In this document: piece by piece, positions 44,475 through 53,632 of the stretch
Numbering within the stretch: the first letter of the stretch is position 1
Layout of the letters: each line of letters opens with the position of its first letter
Source of the DNA: Mucilaginibacter mali
GTDB lineage: Bacteria; Bacteroidota; Bacteroidia; Sphingobacteriales; Sphingobacteriaceae
Reading direction: 5' to 3'
Assembly (NCBI RefSeq): GCF_013283875.1
Contig: NZ_CP054139.1
Coordinates: 5,394,001 to 5,458,000, forward strand
Length of the DNA stretch: 64,000 bases
Position numbers and translations under genes: made by a program
The notes under the pieces: generated by a model
Seen by the model: only the letters and a program-made list of their open reading frames with translations
What the model was told of the DNA's origin: nothing
Database searches by the model: none

Positions 44475-46013
44475 TTGTTAGTAAAAACTTTTGGCAGCGC
44501 GGTTTATGGCATCCAGGCCATTACGATCACCATCGAGGTGAATATCGCTGCCGGCACCAAATATTTTATCGTCGGGCTCCCCGATATAGCGGTTAAAGAA
44601 AGCTACTTCCGTATCGAATCGGCACTGAAAAACTGTGGTTACAAAATGCCCCGCCAGCAGGTGGTGGTCAACATGGCCCCTGCCGACATCCGCAAGGAGG
44701 GCTCGGCTTACGATCTCACTATCGCCACCGGCATACTGGCCGCCTCGGGCCAGGTGCAGGATACCGAACTGGATAAATACCTCATCATGGGCGAGCTTTC
44801 GCTGGACGGCAGCCTGCAACCCATTAAAGGCGCGCTGCCCATTGCCATACAAGCCCGAAAGGACGGCTTTAAGGGTTTTATCCTGCCCGTGCAAAATGCC
44901 CGCGAGGCCGCCATTGTAAACGATATTGAAGTATACGGCGTAGAAAGCATTAAACAGGTGGTGGACTTTTTTAACGGCGACGGCAACCTGAAGCCCACCG
45001 TTGTAAACACCCGCGACGAATTCTTCGATAGCCTGAGCAATTACGACAGCGACTTTAGCGATGTACGCGGACAGGAAAACATCAAGCGCGCGCTGGAAAT
45101 TGCCGCAGCGGGTGGCCATAACGTGATACTGATCGGTCCGCCGGGAGCAGGGAAGACCATGCTGGCCCGGCGGTTGCCATCTATCCTGCCGCCCTTGAGC
45201 CTGCACGAATCGCTGGAGACCACCAAGATCCATTCGGTAGCGGGCAAGCTTTCGGCAACCGACTCGCTGGTAACCGTGCGGCCGTTCCGCAGCCCGCACC
45301 ATACCATTAGCGACGTGGCTTTGGTAGGCGGCGGTGGCAACCCGCAACCGGGCGAGATCTCGCTGGCGCACAACGGCGTTTTGTTTTTAGATGAACTGCC
45401 GGAATTTAAGCGCAGTGCCTTAGAGGTAATGCGCCAGCCGCTGGAAGAACGCCGCGTAACCATATCGCGCGCCAAGTTCACGGTTGATTACCCGAGTAGT
45501 TTTATGTTGGTGGCCAGTATGAACCCCTGTCCATGCGGCTATTATAACCACCCAGAGAAGGAATGTATCTGTCCGCCGGGCGTAGTGCAGAAGTACCTGA
45601 GCAAGATCTCCGGTCCGCTTTTAGACCGGATAGACCTGCACGTAGAAGTTACCCCGGTAAACTTTAACGAACTGGCGTCCGACCGCCTGGCCGAGAAGAG
45701 CGAACTGATCCGCGACCGTGTAATAAAAGCCCGCGAGGTGCAGCAGGAGCGCTTCGGCAATAAGCCCGATCTGCATGCCAACGCCCAGATGAGCCCGCAA
45801 ATGGTACGCGATATCTGCAAGATCAGCACCGCCGGGCAGGCCCTGTTGAAAAAAGCAATGGAAAAACTGGGTTTATCAGCCCGCGCTTATGATCGTATCC
45901 TGAAGGTAGCCCGCACCATTGCCGATTTGGCCGGCAGCGAGGAGATATTGCTGGAGCATTTGGCCGAGGCGATACATTTCAGGAGTTTGGACAGAGAGGG
46001 TTGGGCGGGGTAA
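44475..46013 (+). CDS. YifB family Mg-chelatase-like AAA+ ATPase, TTG start
   Basis: A 512-residue protein starting at TTG (44475), which gives the family's exact N-terminus LVKTFGSAVYGIQAI; no ATG fits. The N-terminal ChlI-like part (about 20-150) is followed by the AAA+ domain: Walker A in GPPGAGKTMLARR, Walker B in VLFLDELPEF, and the zinc-loop NPCPCGYYNHPEKECICPP typical of YifB/ComM. ComM-type proteins are linked to branch migration in natural transformation. Others call this a competence protein; for this organism function is not shown. Confidence 0.93.
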   Translation: MLVKTFGSAVYGIQAITITIEVNIAAGTKYFIVGLPDIAVKESYFRIESALKNCGYKMPRQQVVVNMAPADIRKEGSAYDLTIATGILAASGQVQDTELDKYLIMGELSLDGSLQPIKGALPIAIQARKDGFKGFILPVQNAREAAIVNDIEVYGVESIKQVVDFFNGDGNLKPTVVNTRDEFFDSLSNYDSDFSDVRGQENIKRALEIAAAGGHNVILIGPPGAGKTMLARRLPSILPPLSLHESLETTKIHSVAGKLSATDSLVTVRPFRSPHHTISDVALVGGGGNPQPGEISLAHNGVLFLDELPEFKRSALEVMRQPLEERRVTISRAKFTVDYPSSFMLVASMNPCPCGYYNHPEKECICPPGVVQKYLSKISGPLLDRIDLHVEVTPVNFNELASDRLAEKSELIRDRVIKAREVQQERFGNKPDLHANAQMSPQMVRDICKISTAGQALLKKAMEKLGLSARAYDRILKVARTIADLAGSEEILLEHLAEAIHFRSLDREGWAG

Positions 46014-46027
46014 TCAGAAAACACACA

Positions 46028-46447
46028 ATGATAGAGATCGCACATGATGTAACAATAACAGATAAGGCGGATGTAACATTTAACGCTTATATATTTGCCG
46101 CTTATCATAACAATAGCACCACACTAAGTATGATTAGTAGCCGTATTAATTTCATGGATATTCCTGGTACCGATTTTCTTGATTGCCTGACCACACTAAG
46201 GGAAGAACTGGAAGAGCAAGGGTTGTTTATATTATGCCAGGGTGCTGCTAAAAATGTTCGCCCGTCAGGCATGAGCCGGAGTATGAGCAATGGTTTAAGC
46301 GCATATCGCTTTGAGATGGGAAAGAAAACTTCGATGGAGGATTTGGTATACATTTTTGACCCGGCCCCTATTGAAATTGTTGGTACAATTGCAGAGCAAG
46401 AGGATTTTTTTATGCAGTGGCTTAATAACCTCCGTAAACTAAGCTGA
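46028..46447 (+). CDS. Hypothetical cytoplasmic protein downstream of yifB
   Basis: A 139-residue protein from the ATG at 46028 (MIEIAHDVTITDKADVTF). An earlier ATG at 46001 lies inside the yifB frame. It has a beta-alpha pattern with a FILCQGAAKNVRPSGMSRSM segment and a final helix FFMQWLNNLRKLS. I do not recognise the family; immunity-protein-like folds have similar size and composition, but no toxin gene is adjacent. It starts 14 bases after the yifB stop, so cotranscription is likely. Confidence 0.65.
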   Translation: MIEIAHDVTITDKADVTFNAYIFAAYHNNSTTLSMISSRINFMDIPGTDFLDCLTTLREELEEQGLFILCQGAAKNVRPSGMSRSMSNGLSAYRFEMGKKTSMEDLVYIFDPAPIEIVGTIAEQEDFFMQWLNNLRKLS

Positions 46448-46582
46448 ATTTCTCATCTACAAAAAACCCCGTTCTGTCGCATTTTTGTTACCAGTCGTCT
46501 ACTTCGTTTTTTTGAATGCATTTATCTGCTTGCTTTGGGATATAATTTAATTACACAATAGACCCTGATCAAATTTAACTGA

Positions 46583-47533
46583 ATGAACAAATTAAAAACA
46601 ATGTGCCTAACAATGGCACTGTGCACAGGCGCTGCGGCATACGCGCAAAAAGGAGGCAACATACAGGAGGGCAGCGTACGCGCGCCACTGAATGTTAAGA
46701 TAGACGGCAAACTGAACGAATGGAACGACGATTTCCAGGCGGTGAACAAAACCACGCTGCTTACTTACTCCATCACCAACGATGATAATTACCTGTACCT
46801 GGTATTAAAAACGGCCGACCAAACGGCCAGCCGTAAGATCACCGCCGGCGGTATCAGTTTCACCATTAATACCGCCAATAAAAAGAAGGAGCAGGACGCC
46901 TTTAAACTGGTTTACCCCATGATTGATGGCAACGCTATGCGCGGCGCATTTCAGCGCCCCGGCGGGCAAGGTGGTCAGGGCGGTCCTCCGGCCGGCGCTG
47001 TGGTTGTTGTTGGCGGTATGGCCGGTGGCGGCATGGGCGGTGGGCGTCCGTTCCAGATGGATTCGGCTACACTGGCAAGTATGCACAAAGCCACTATCGA
47101 TGCCGCTAAGGAAATTAAACTGTTCGGCTTTAAGGATATTGCCGATAGCGTGATCTCGGTTTATAACGAGTATAATATTAAGGCGGCCATTGGTTACGAT
47201 GCCAAAGGGGCATTAACTTACGAGATGGCTGTGCCATTAAAATCGCTTGGCCTATCAACCGATAGCCCTAAAGAGTTTGCTTATAACATTAAAGTAAACG
47301 GCATACAAATGCGCATGGGGCCCGATGGGGGCCACGGGTTTGGTGGTGGCGGTATGGGCGGCGATGGACCGCGCGGCGGCGGCGAAATGCGTGTTGATGT
47401 TGTACGTGTTGACGGTGGCGGCGGTAGTTTCGGCGGCGGCCAGGGCGGCCCTCCTCCGGGTGCGTTCGCGGCTATGCAAAGCATGTTTTCGCCAACCGAT
47501 TTCTGGGGGAAATATACGCTTGCTAAAAAGTAA
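46583..47533 (+). CDS. Secreted Gly-rich protein with CBM9-like domain
   Basis: A 316-residue exported protein (signal peptide, cleavage near AYAQ). Residues about 30-110 (KIDGKLNEWNDDFQAVNKT, then YSITNDDNYLYLVLKTADQ) resemble the carbohydrate-binding CBM9/DOMON-like sandwich of many bacterial surface proteins. The remaining part holds two Gly/Met/Pro-rich regions: one near 130-160 (GGQGGQGGPPAGAVVVVGG) and one near 245-300. The composition is low-complexity, of the sort seen in disordered or self-assembling surface material. Function unknown. Confidence 0.7.
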   Translation: MNKLKTMCLTMALCTGAAAYAQKGGNIQEGSVRAPLNVKIDGKLNEWNDDFQAVNKTTLLTYSITNDDNYLYLVLKTADQTASRKITAGGISFTINTANKKKEQDAFKLVYPMIDGNAMRGAFQRPGGQGGQGGPPAGAVVVVGGMAGGGMGGGRPFQMDSATLASMHKATIDAAKEIKLFGFKDIADSVISVYNEYNIKAAIGYDAKGALTYEMAVPLKSLGLSTDSPKEFAYNIKVNGIQMRMGPDGGHGFGGGGMGGDGPRGGGEMRVDVVRVDGGGGSFGGGQGGPPPGAFAAMQSMFSPTDFWGKYTLAKK

Positions 47534-47536
47534 ATC

Positions 47537-47574
47537 AACAAACAAGCCCCGAATTTAACGGGGCTTGTTTGTTA
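47537..47574. terminator. Bidirectional intrinsic terminator
   Basis: AACAAACAAGCCCC pairs with GGGGCTTGTTTGTT around a 10-base loop. It separates the Gly-rich protein gene from the convergent TonB-type gene and serves both. Confidence 0.88.
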
Positions 47575-47580
47575 TTAGCT

Positions 47581-48327
47581 CTAAAACAACCGGATGGGCA
47601 CTTTGCAAATGCTTTTAACCGGCTTTCCATCCATCATAGCGGGCAACCATATCATATCTGTTTGCTTTACAAGCGCAACAATAGCTTCATTATCGATGTT
47701 TTTTATCGATTTGATCAGGTGAAAATCCGATAGGTGCCCCTGCTCGTCAACAGTAAAGGCGATGGTAGCTGCTCCCTCTACTTCTTCAAATTTAGTGGCA
47801 TGCGGCTCCTTAAACAAATCGATAAACTTATTGGTAAGGCACCGCAGGTCGCCCAGCAAAATAGGTGCCCGGCTCACACGGCTGTATAAGGTATCCCTGC
47901 CCTGTATTATTTTATAGGTCTGCACAGTATCGGTATTGGTGATCCGGTGGTACGTCAGCTGGCTCTTGTTAAAATCATACTCATCGGTTACCTCCTCATC
48001 AGTATAATATTTCCACACGCCGGTTTTTGCTCCCGCTTTGTAGTAGCCCTCTGCTATTAATTGTTCACGGATGTCGTATTCCCGCCAAAGGCTGTCTTTC
48101 AGATTGTTTTTATAAAAGCCCTTGTAGATAGGTATATAATTCCGCTGTCGCAAAAGCTTGTACTCGCCCTGCTTAACATGCGGATCATCGCGCAACACAT
48201 AAAAGGCTTCCTTTACACCTTTCGACATATGATCTATCCCCATATACACCAGCTTTTGCGCACGCAATGCCTGCGATATGAATATAACGATACTTAAAAT
48301 GAGTAATTTTTTGCAGCTGTTTTGCAT
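47581..48327 (-). CDS. TonB C-terminal protein with MORN-like N-terminal part
   Basis: A 248-residue secreted protein (signal peptide ending LRAQ). The N-terminal half has toxin/MORN-like repeats of the variant type (YKGFYKNNLKDSLWREYD; EGYYKAGAKTGVWKYY), and the C-terminal half a TonB-like domain (EEVEGAATIAFTVDEQGHLSDF, then MIWLPAMMDGKPVKSICKVPIRLF) that matches the domain seen at 1-302. The MORN-like region may bind a partner or a surface; the TonB-like domain is not a classical anchored energy transducer here. Confidence 0.8.
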   Translation of the reverse strand: MQNSCKKLLILSIVIFISQALRAQKLVYMGIDHMSKGVKEAFYVLRDDPHVKQGEYKLLRQRNYIPIYKGFYKNNLKDSLWREYDIREQLIAEGYYKAGAKTGVWKYYTDEEVTDEYDFNKSQLTYHRITNTDTVQTYKIIQGRDTLYSRVSRAPILLGDLRCLTNKFIDLFKEPHATKFEEVEGAATIAFTVDEQGHLSDFHLIKSIKNIDNEAIVALVKQTDMIWLPAMMDGKPVKSICKVPIRLF

Positions 48328-48393
48328 TTAATAACAATAAGGTTTAGTTAGATAGCTATCCCGCTAATTTGTACGCAATATAGCAAGCGGATG

Positions 48394-49683
48394 TTATATC
48401 GCCGCGTTCAATATCATTACACCAATCAATCCCGATACAGAGATGATACACTCCATGGCCGTCCATGTGCGAAACGTTTGATTAACCGACAGGCCGAAGT
48501 ATTCCTTAAACATCCAAAAGCCGGTATCGTTCACGTGCGATAACATCAGGCTGCCCGCGCCAACGGCCAGTACCATCAACTCGGGCGGGGTACCGTTATG
48601 AATAAGCGGCAGCACAATACCCGCCGCGGTAAGCGATGCCACGGTTGATGAACCCAGGGTAATGCGCAGCAGGGCCGCCAGTCCCCAACCTAATAAAAGG
48701 GGCGAGGCATGCCAGTCTTCGGCCAGGGTTTTTACCTGTTCGCCCACGCCGCTGTCAATCAATATTTGTTTAAAGGCCCCGCCGGCGGCAATAATGAGCA
48801 GGATCATGGTGATATTCTTCGCGCCCTCCACACAACTTTCCATGGCGTTTTTTAGGGATACCTGTAATATCAGCAGGATAATTAAAACAGCTAACAGTAA
48901 AGCCAGCGTTGGGTCGGCCAGTACTTTACAATAGTAAGCCATCTGCCCGTTAAATACCAGCGAACCTACATTGCCGGCAATAATGAGGAATACCGGCATC
49001 AACGCTATCGCGAAGCTTTTTGTGGCCGATGGCAGGTGTTTACCCGGGTCGATCGTAATAGTATGATCATTTAGGTTAAGATGCTTAATGCTGATGGTCA
49101 ACCGCGGGAAAAATACGCCCGCCAGCGTAGCCACCGGGATGCTGATGGCCAGTCCATACAGCAGTACCTTGCCAATATCAGCATGAAAGATGGATGCCAG
49201 CGCTACCGGCCCGGGGTGTGGCGGCAGGAAGCCGTGGGTGATGGATAAGGCCGCGATCATGGGCATCCCCACATACAATTTAGGCAGGCCTGTAGCCGAA
49301 GCAATACTAAATGCCAATGGCAACAACACAATAAACCCCGCGTTGTAAAACAGCGGGATACCCACCAAAATGCCCGTAAGCAAAGCCGCCCATTGGATAT
49401 TTTTTATGCCGAACCATTTGATCAGCACATAAACAATACGCTCGGCAGCGCCATAATCCTCGGCCAGTTTACCTATCATGGCGCCCAGTGCTAATACCAT
49501 AATGAGGCTGCCCAGCGTATTGCCAATGCCTGCGGTGATGGACGCCATTACTTTATCGGCCGGCATTTTTAGCAGCAGACCGGTGATGATGGATACGATG
49601 AGGAGGGCCAGCATCGGGTTCATCTTTTTAAAGATGAGCACCAGCAGGATCACGATACCCAGCAGTATATACAGTAAACTCAT
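48394..49683 (-). CDS. gntP: Gluconate:H+ symporter (GntP family)
   Basis: A 429-residue inner-membrane transporter with about 12 helices. The repeated motif GIPLFYNAGFIVLLPLAF and the HGFLPPHPGPVAL segment are signatures of GntP permeases, which import gluconate or related sugar acids by proton symport. It is 5 bases after the gluconokinase gene on the same strand, forming a two-gene catabolic unit. The substrate is inferred from the kinase. Confidence 0.9.
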   Translation of the reverse strand: MSLLYILLGIVILLVLIFKKMNPMLALLIVSIITGLLLKMPADKVMASITAGIGNTLGSLIMVLALGAMIGKLAEDYGAAERIVYVLIKWFGIKNIQWAALLTGILVGIPLFYNAGFIVLLPLAFSIASATGLPKLYVGMPMIAALSITHGFLPPHPGPVALASIFHADIGKVLLYGLAISIPVATLAGVFFPRLTISIKHLNLNDHTITIDPGKHLPSATKSFAIALMPVFLIIAGNVGSLVFNGQMAYYCKVLADPTLALLLAVLIILLILQVSLKNAMESCVEGAKNITMILLIIAAGGAFKQILIDSGVGEQVKTLAEDWHASPLLLGWGLAALLRITLGSSTVASLTAAGIVLPLIHNGTPPELMVLAVGAGSLMLSHVNDTGFWMFKEYFGLSVNQTFRTWTAMECIISVSGLIGVMILNAAI

Positions 49684-49688
49684 ATCGG

Positions 49689-51176
49689 CTAATTATTTAA
49701 TTGGTTAAGCTGGCGCATAGATGCACGGGTATCGGCATAAAGCTGTTTAAATATGGGGAACGTTTGGGCATAAAGCCGGTGATTACTCATATTAGGCTCT
49801 ACTACGCTAAACTGTTCGGGAGCGGAGAGATCGGTGCCGGGATACAACACCTGCATGGCCAGGTACACCGCCCCAATAGCCGATGCGTCTTCCAGTTGCA
49901 GCATCACCAGTGTTTTGCCGGTGATATCAGCCAATAGCTGCATCCAAACATCCGAACTTACAAAACCGCCGCTCACATTCAGCTGGTTTATTTGTACCGA
50001 TGCTTCCAGTGTCTGCAATACATCCTTCAGCGTGAAGCAAATGCCCTCTAAACCTGCCCGCAGGAAATGGGCCTGCGTATGCACGGGCTTCACGTTAAGG
50101 TAGGCGCCGCTGGCCCCGGCATCCCATAAAGGGGCGCGTTCGCCGTACAGGTAGGGTAAAAACACCAGCCCATCGCTGCCGGCAGGTATGCGGGCAATCT
50201 CGTTAAACAGGTTATCGTAATCCTTACTGCCGATGCCCGTGATGTTTAAAAAACTGCTCAACAGCCAGTTTACGGCAATGCCGCCATTGTTTACCGCCCC
50301 GCCGCTGATATAGGTTTTACCATCAAGCAGGTAGTTAAACGTCATCGACCCGAAGTTATAAACAGGTTTATTGCCGGTTACCCGTACCGCGCCACTGGTG
50401 CCAATAGTGAGGGCGGCAGTGCCCGGGGCAATGGCTAAACTGCCCAAATTAGCGCAGCAGCCATCAGTTGCGCCTATGATGAGTTTAGTTTCGGCAGGGA
50501 TATTTAAAATCGCCGCCACGTCGGGCTTCATGCCCGAACGGATGTAGGTGGTATCAACCGGTTCGGAAAGTTTATTGGAATCGACCCCTGCAAAATTGCA
50601 GATTTCGCGGCTCCATTTCAGCCTGATGATATCGAACAAGCCATTGCCCGATGCCACACTGTAATCAACCTCAAAAATACCGAACACCTTATGCCAGATA
50701 TATTCTTTTATCGAGATAAACTTATGCGCGCTGTTAAATAATTCCGGTTGGTTATCTTTTAGCCAGATCAGCTTGCACAGCGGCGACATGGGGTGTATGG
50801 GTGTGCCCGATGTACGATAAATATGCTCGCCCCCAACCGAATCGCGAATGCTTTGCGCGATGTGTTCGGCACGGGTATCGGCCCAGGTCATCATTGGGGC
50901 AAGGGCGTTGCCATCAGCATCCACAGGGATAAGGCTATGCATCACACAGCTAAAACTGATGCCTTCGGGCGATGATCGTAACTGACCAACTACATCGGCC
51001 ACACATTTAATAAAAGCCTGGTATATCTGCTCCGGGTCTTGCTCGCTATGGCCGGCATGCGGCTGTTGGATGGGATAATGTTGTTTAACCGTAGCTAAAA
51101 CGTTGCCGCCGGTACCCATAGCCACAGCTTTGGTGCTGCCGGTGCCGATATCTATCCCAAGTATGTATGATGGCAT
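49689..51176 (-). CDS. gntK: Gluconokinase (FGGY family)
   Basis: A 495-residue FGGY carbohydrate kinase. The ATP site begins YILGIDIGTGSTKAVA; DGCCANLGSLAIAPGTAALTIGTSGAVR gives phosphate-2 (in parts), and SGGFVSSDVWMQLLADITG the C-terminal FGGY element. Because it is in tandem with a GntP permease, gluconate is the best substrate; the product 6-phosphogluconate would enter the pentose-phosphate or Entner-Doudoroff route. This is a different, larger fold than the E. coli GntK. Confidence 0.88.
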   Translation of the reverse strand: MPSYILGIDIGTGSTKAVAMGTGGNVLATVKQHYPIQQPHAGHSEQDPEQIYQAFIKCVADVVGQLRSSPEGISFSCVMHSLIPVDADGNALAPMMTWADTRAEHIAQSIRDSVGGEHIYRTSGTPIHPMSPLCKLIWLKDNQPELFNSAHKFISIKEYIWHKVFGIFEVDYSVASGNGLFDIIRLKWSREICNFAGVDSNKLSEPVDTTYIRSGMKPDVAAILNIPAETKLIIGATDGCCANLGSLAIAPGTAALTIGTSGAVRVTGNKPVYNFGSMTFNYLLDGKTYISGGAVNNGGIAVNWLLSSFLNITGIGSKDYDNLFNEIARIPAGSDGLVFLPYLYGERAPLWDAGASGAYLNVKPVHTQAHFLRAGLEGICFTLKDVLQTLEASVQINQLNVSGGFVSSDVWMQLLADITGKTLVMLQLEDASAIGAVYLAMQVLYPGTDLSAPEQFSVVEPNMSNHRLYAQTFPIFKQLYADTRASMRQLNQLNN

Positions 51177-51532
51177 TAGTGGAGGTTTATTGGTTTGCTG
51201 AAAGGGGCTGCCTTATCGGAAATAAAGCTAACCTAATTTTTTAAGGTTTTAAACCCATTGTGGTGTGTTGTGGAAAAGGCCCTATCCTGTTCTGCATGGA
51301 TCGGTTTTGCAGGCGGCTTTTTGTAGGGATGATTTAGGGTGGAAGGCGTAGTTTACAATATGCGAAAATCCCCTATTGAAAATAAACTACCAGGCGAGTG
51401 TAACGTTTTGGTTATCATTTTCGTCAATGCATTCAAATTATCCGGCGGCATTGCACTGCTCCCGGGTTATTGATACAATTAATAATTTATTTAATCAAAA
51501 ACGGCGGGATGCCGTCTTATTTCTTAAACACA
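51177..51532. other. 356-base gap with promoter-region hairpin
   Basis: No gene is seen between the divergent gntK and lipoprotein genes. A small hairpin ACGGC-GGGAT-GCCGT at about 51501-51515 sits 17 bases before the lipoprotein start and could weakly attenuate translation or transcription. The rest is unremarkable. Confidence 0.5.
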
Positions 51533-52210
51533 ATGAAAAACAAATTTTTAACCTTAACCGCAATCGTAGCTGTTTTATTTTCGGCTTGTACTAAAGATGT
51601 CATCAACACCAAACCCGGCGAGGAAATAACCGGTGGCGATTACCAGTCTTTTGCCAAAGGATCCACCTGGCAATACCAAACATCGGTACACATACCGGGT
51701 ACCAATAATGGCACCGAGGTAGAGAACAGCACCATCACCATGACCGATGGCCTGTATTACATGGACAACAAGACCTTTCACCTGGCCAAATCAACTACCG
51801 GCACCGAAACCGAGAACGCCTTTTTTGGCTATAACGAGCATGTGTACAGCATCCGCCAGGTTGATGAAACCGTTGGCAACGGCGAAAGCTTTACGCTGCC
51901 CTACTTAAATGCCGGCCTTGATGCCGGCGCCACCTGGACAACCACCGCCAGCATACCCGGCACCGCCGCGCAGGTACAGATAAAAACCACTATGGTTGAA
52001 AAAGGAATCAGCAAAACCATCCTTGGTAAAACCTATACCAATGTGATACATACCTGGGCCGAGATCCAATACAAGATCAATAACGCGTACCAAACTACAC
52101 TGACGTATGATTTTTATATAGCGAAAGGTGTAGGGATGGTCGGCATTTACGCTAAAACACCTGCCGGGCCGTTGTCTGACACGGAGTTGGTGGGATATAG
52201 TATAAAATAG
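51533..52210 (+). CDS. Hypothetical lipoprotein
   Basis: A 225-residue lipoprotein: signal MKNKFLTLTAIVAVLFSAC with Cys at residue 19. The longer upstream frame has no fitting start because it reads through the hairpin region. The mature part is rich in Thr, Asn and Gly with strands such as WQYQTSVHIPGTNNGTE and TTLTYDFYIAKGVGMVGIY, which suits a beta-sandwich or lipocalin-like shell. It ends SDTELVGYSIK. No known domain was recognised. Probably exported to the outer membrane or surface. Confidence 0.75.
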   Translation: MKNKFLTLTAIVAVLFSACTKDVINTKPGEEITGGDYQSFAKGSTWQYQTSVHIPGTNNGTEVENSTITMTDGLYYMDNKTFHLAKSTTGTETENAFFGYNEHVYSIRQVDETVGNGESFTLPYLNAGLDAGATWTTTASIPGTAAQVQIKTTMVEKGISKTILGKTYTNVIHTWAEIQYKINNAYQTTLTYDFYIAKGVGMVGIYAKTPAGPLSDTELVGYSIK

Positions 52211-52227
52211 GTTTTACCAAATCTAAA

Positions 52228-52334
52228 AATTTGTCATTGAGTAATAACGTGGCAATCTCGTAGTATGCAGAGGAAAGCGACGAGATTGCCGCGTTGCACC
52301 GACAAGCTAAGCCCCATTGGCTACCCATGACATA
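52228..52334. repeat. REP-like dispersed repeat beside IS110 remnant
   Basis: The unit begins TTTGTCATTGAGTAATAACG and carries inverted arms around GGCAATCTCGT...ACGAGATTGCC; it ends with ATGACA, the complement of TGTCAT at its start. Relatives are at 40558-40591 and 54517-54632. It is contiguous with the decayed IS110-type element. Confidence 0.7.
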
Positions 52335-53632
52335 ATCCGCTAAGCAGGAATAAGTTCCATGTTCATTTCAAAGGCAAGTTTTTCTAAGTGTCTCTTTTTC
52401 TGTTGGATTAGGATGTTTTGATAAGCATCCATTCACTTTTCGACTAATTCACTCTCTTTAAAAATCAACCGCTAATATTGGGCAGCAAGTTTCCTGGCAG
52501 TAGCTTTTATAGCGACTGCCGGGCCTTTGCGTCCCCTGAGGCGCCTGGCAAAGGCACCCCAGCCGATGTATTTGCTGTTGAGCAATCCATGGGCCATTTG
52601 TTTGAATATCTGTCCAACGGCAAGCTTACCCTTGTTTTTATTTTTGTTCTTTTTACCGGAGTTGTTTTGTCCGGGTGATAAGCCAAGCCAGTTGTAATCA
52701 GTGAAACCAGGAAGTTTGGTGGCATCCCGTCCATTAAAGATCTTTAGTAAATGATCACCCAGGTCATCAACATTTGGTTTATTATGACGGATAGGTTTCC
52801 GTTTCCCCGAGCCGGATCCGGGCAGAAGACTTTTGTCTCTATTGATTTTTTGAAGCGTAGCATCTATTTGACGGTCGCATTCAAATATTTGTTCCTGATA
52901 AAACTGATAAGCTTTCAACGTTTGATTTAGTGAAAAAAGACCTTGCGGAGTATAGTGGCCCTTTAAAGCTTTACGCAACTCTTCGCATTTGTTTTCCCGT
53001 ACTTTTGAATGGCATAGGGCAACCAGCTTCTCTGTATCCCGCTCTCCTGCCGAAATAGCTTCGATCAGCGCGATCCCACTTACGCCATGCATCTGGCTTA
53101 ACACTTCCGTAAGGCGAATATTCATACCAATCAGCGCCTTTTGCATGTGTTGCACATGCATCGCCCCGCTTCGAAGATGATCCTCACGTAAGCGCTGATA
53201 GCTGCGCAGTTCCTTAACCTATCCCTCAGACATATAACAGCGATTTAATAAACCATAGCTATGCAACTGCTGTATCCACTGGCAATCCTTAACATCCGTC
53301 TTTCTACCGGGCAGTTGTCGTGTCTGGCGACCATCCACCAGCCAAACATCTAAGCCTGCATCTAAAAGGATATCGTAAAGCAGGTACCAGTAAACGCCCA
53401 TCGCCTCCATCGCTACAGTAGTTACTGGTGCTCAAGCAAGTAATCCTTAAGTAGTTCTAAATCGCTGGTAAAGGTCTCAAACCAGCGTACCGGACTGTCT
53501 TCCAATCCAACAAATACCTTGCGCGAACCGATATCTATCCCGGCTGCATGATAATGCATCTTTTCCATTCTGATGATGTATGATATAATAAGCCGTACCT
53601 AAAGGAGTATAAAGAAAAGACAGGCTACCCAT
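52319..53632 (-). mobile_element. Degenerate IS110-family element (tentative limits)
   Basis: About 1.3 kb carrying the broken IS110-type transposase. The 10-base word GGCTACCCAT occurs on both sides (52319-52328 and 53623-53632), 1304 bases apart, the size of a typical IS110-type element, and contains a CT core dinucleotide as used by several IS110 recombinases. These limits are a guess, since IS110 elements lack inverted ends. It abuts a REP-like repeat, a known target for some of the family. Confidence 0.4.
52472..53568 (-). pseudogene. IS110-family transposase, frameshifted and with in-frame stop
   Basis: Conceptually about 365 residues: MEKMHYHAAGIDIGSRKVFVG starts at 53568 with the DEDD-type first Asp. 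At about 53432 the frame shifts by one base (after KDYLLEHQ the TTVAMEAMGVYW continuation is in another frame). The middle block LLDAGLDVWLVDGRQTRQLPGRKTDVKDCQW then has an in-frame TAG at 53219-53221, after which the frame resumes with VKELRSYQRLREDHLRSG. The C-terminal transposase domain (MHGVSGIALIEAISAGERD; DYNWLGLSPGQNN) is complete. Two independent lesions make it inactive. Confidence 0.85.

Noticed and set aside
44478..45371. A 297-codon minus-strand frame opposite yifB
   Set aside because: Shadow of a well-supported AAA+ gene with intact motifs; no signal or motif of its own.
48394..51176. gntP-gntK as an acquired island
   Set aside because: Codon style and neighbours look ordinary and no integration scar is visible.
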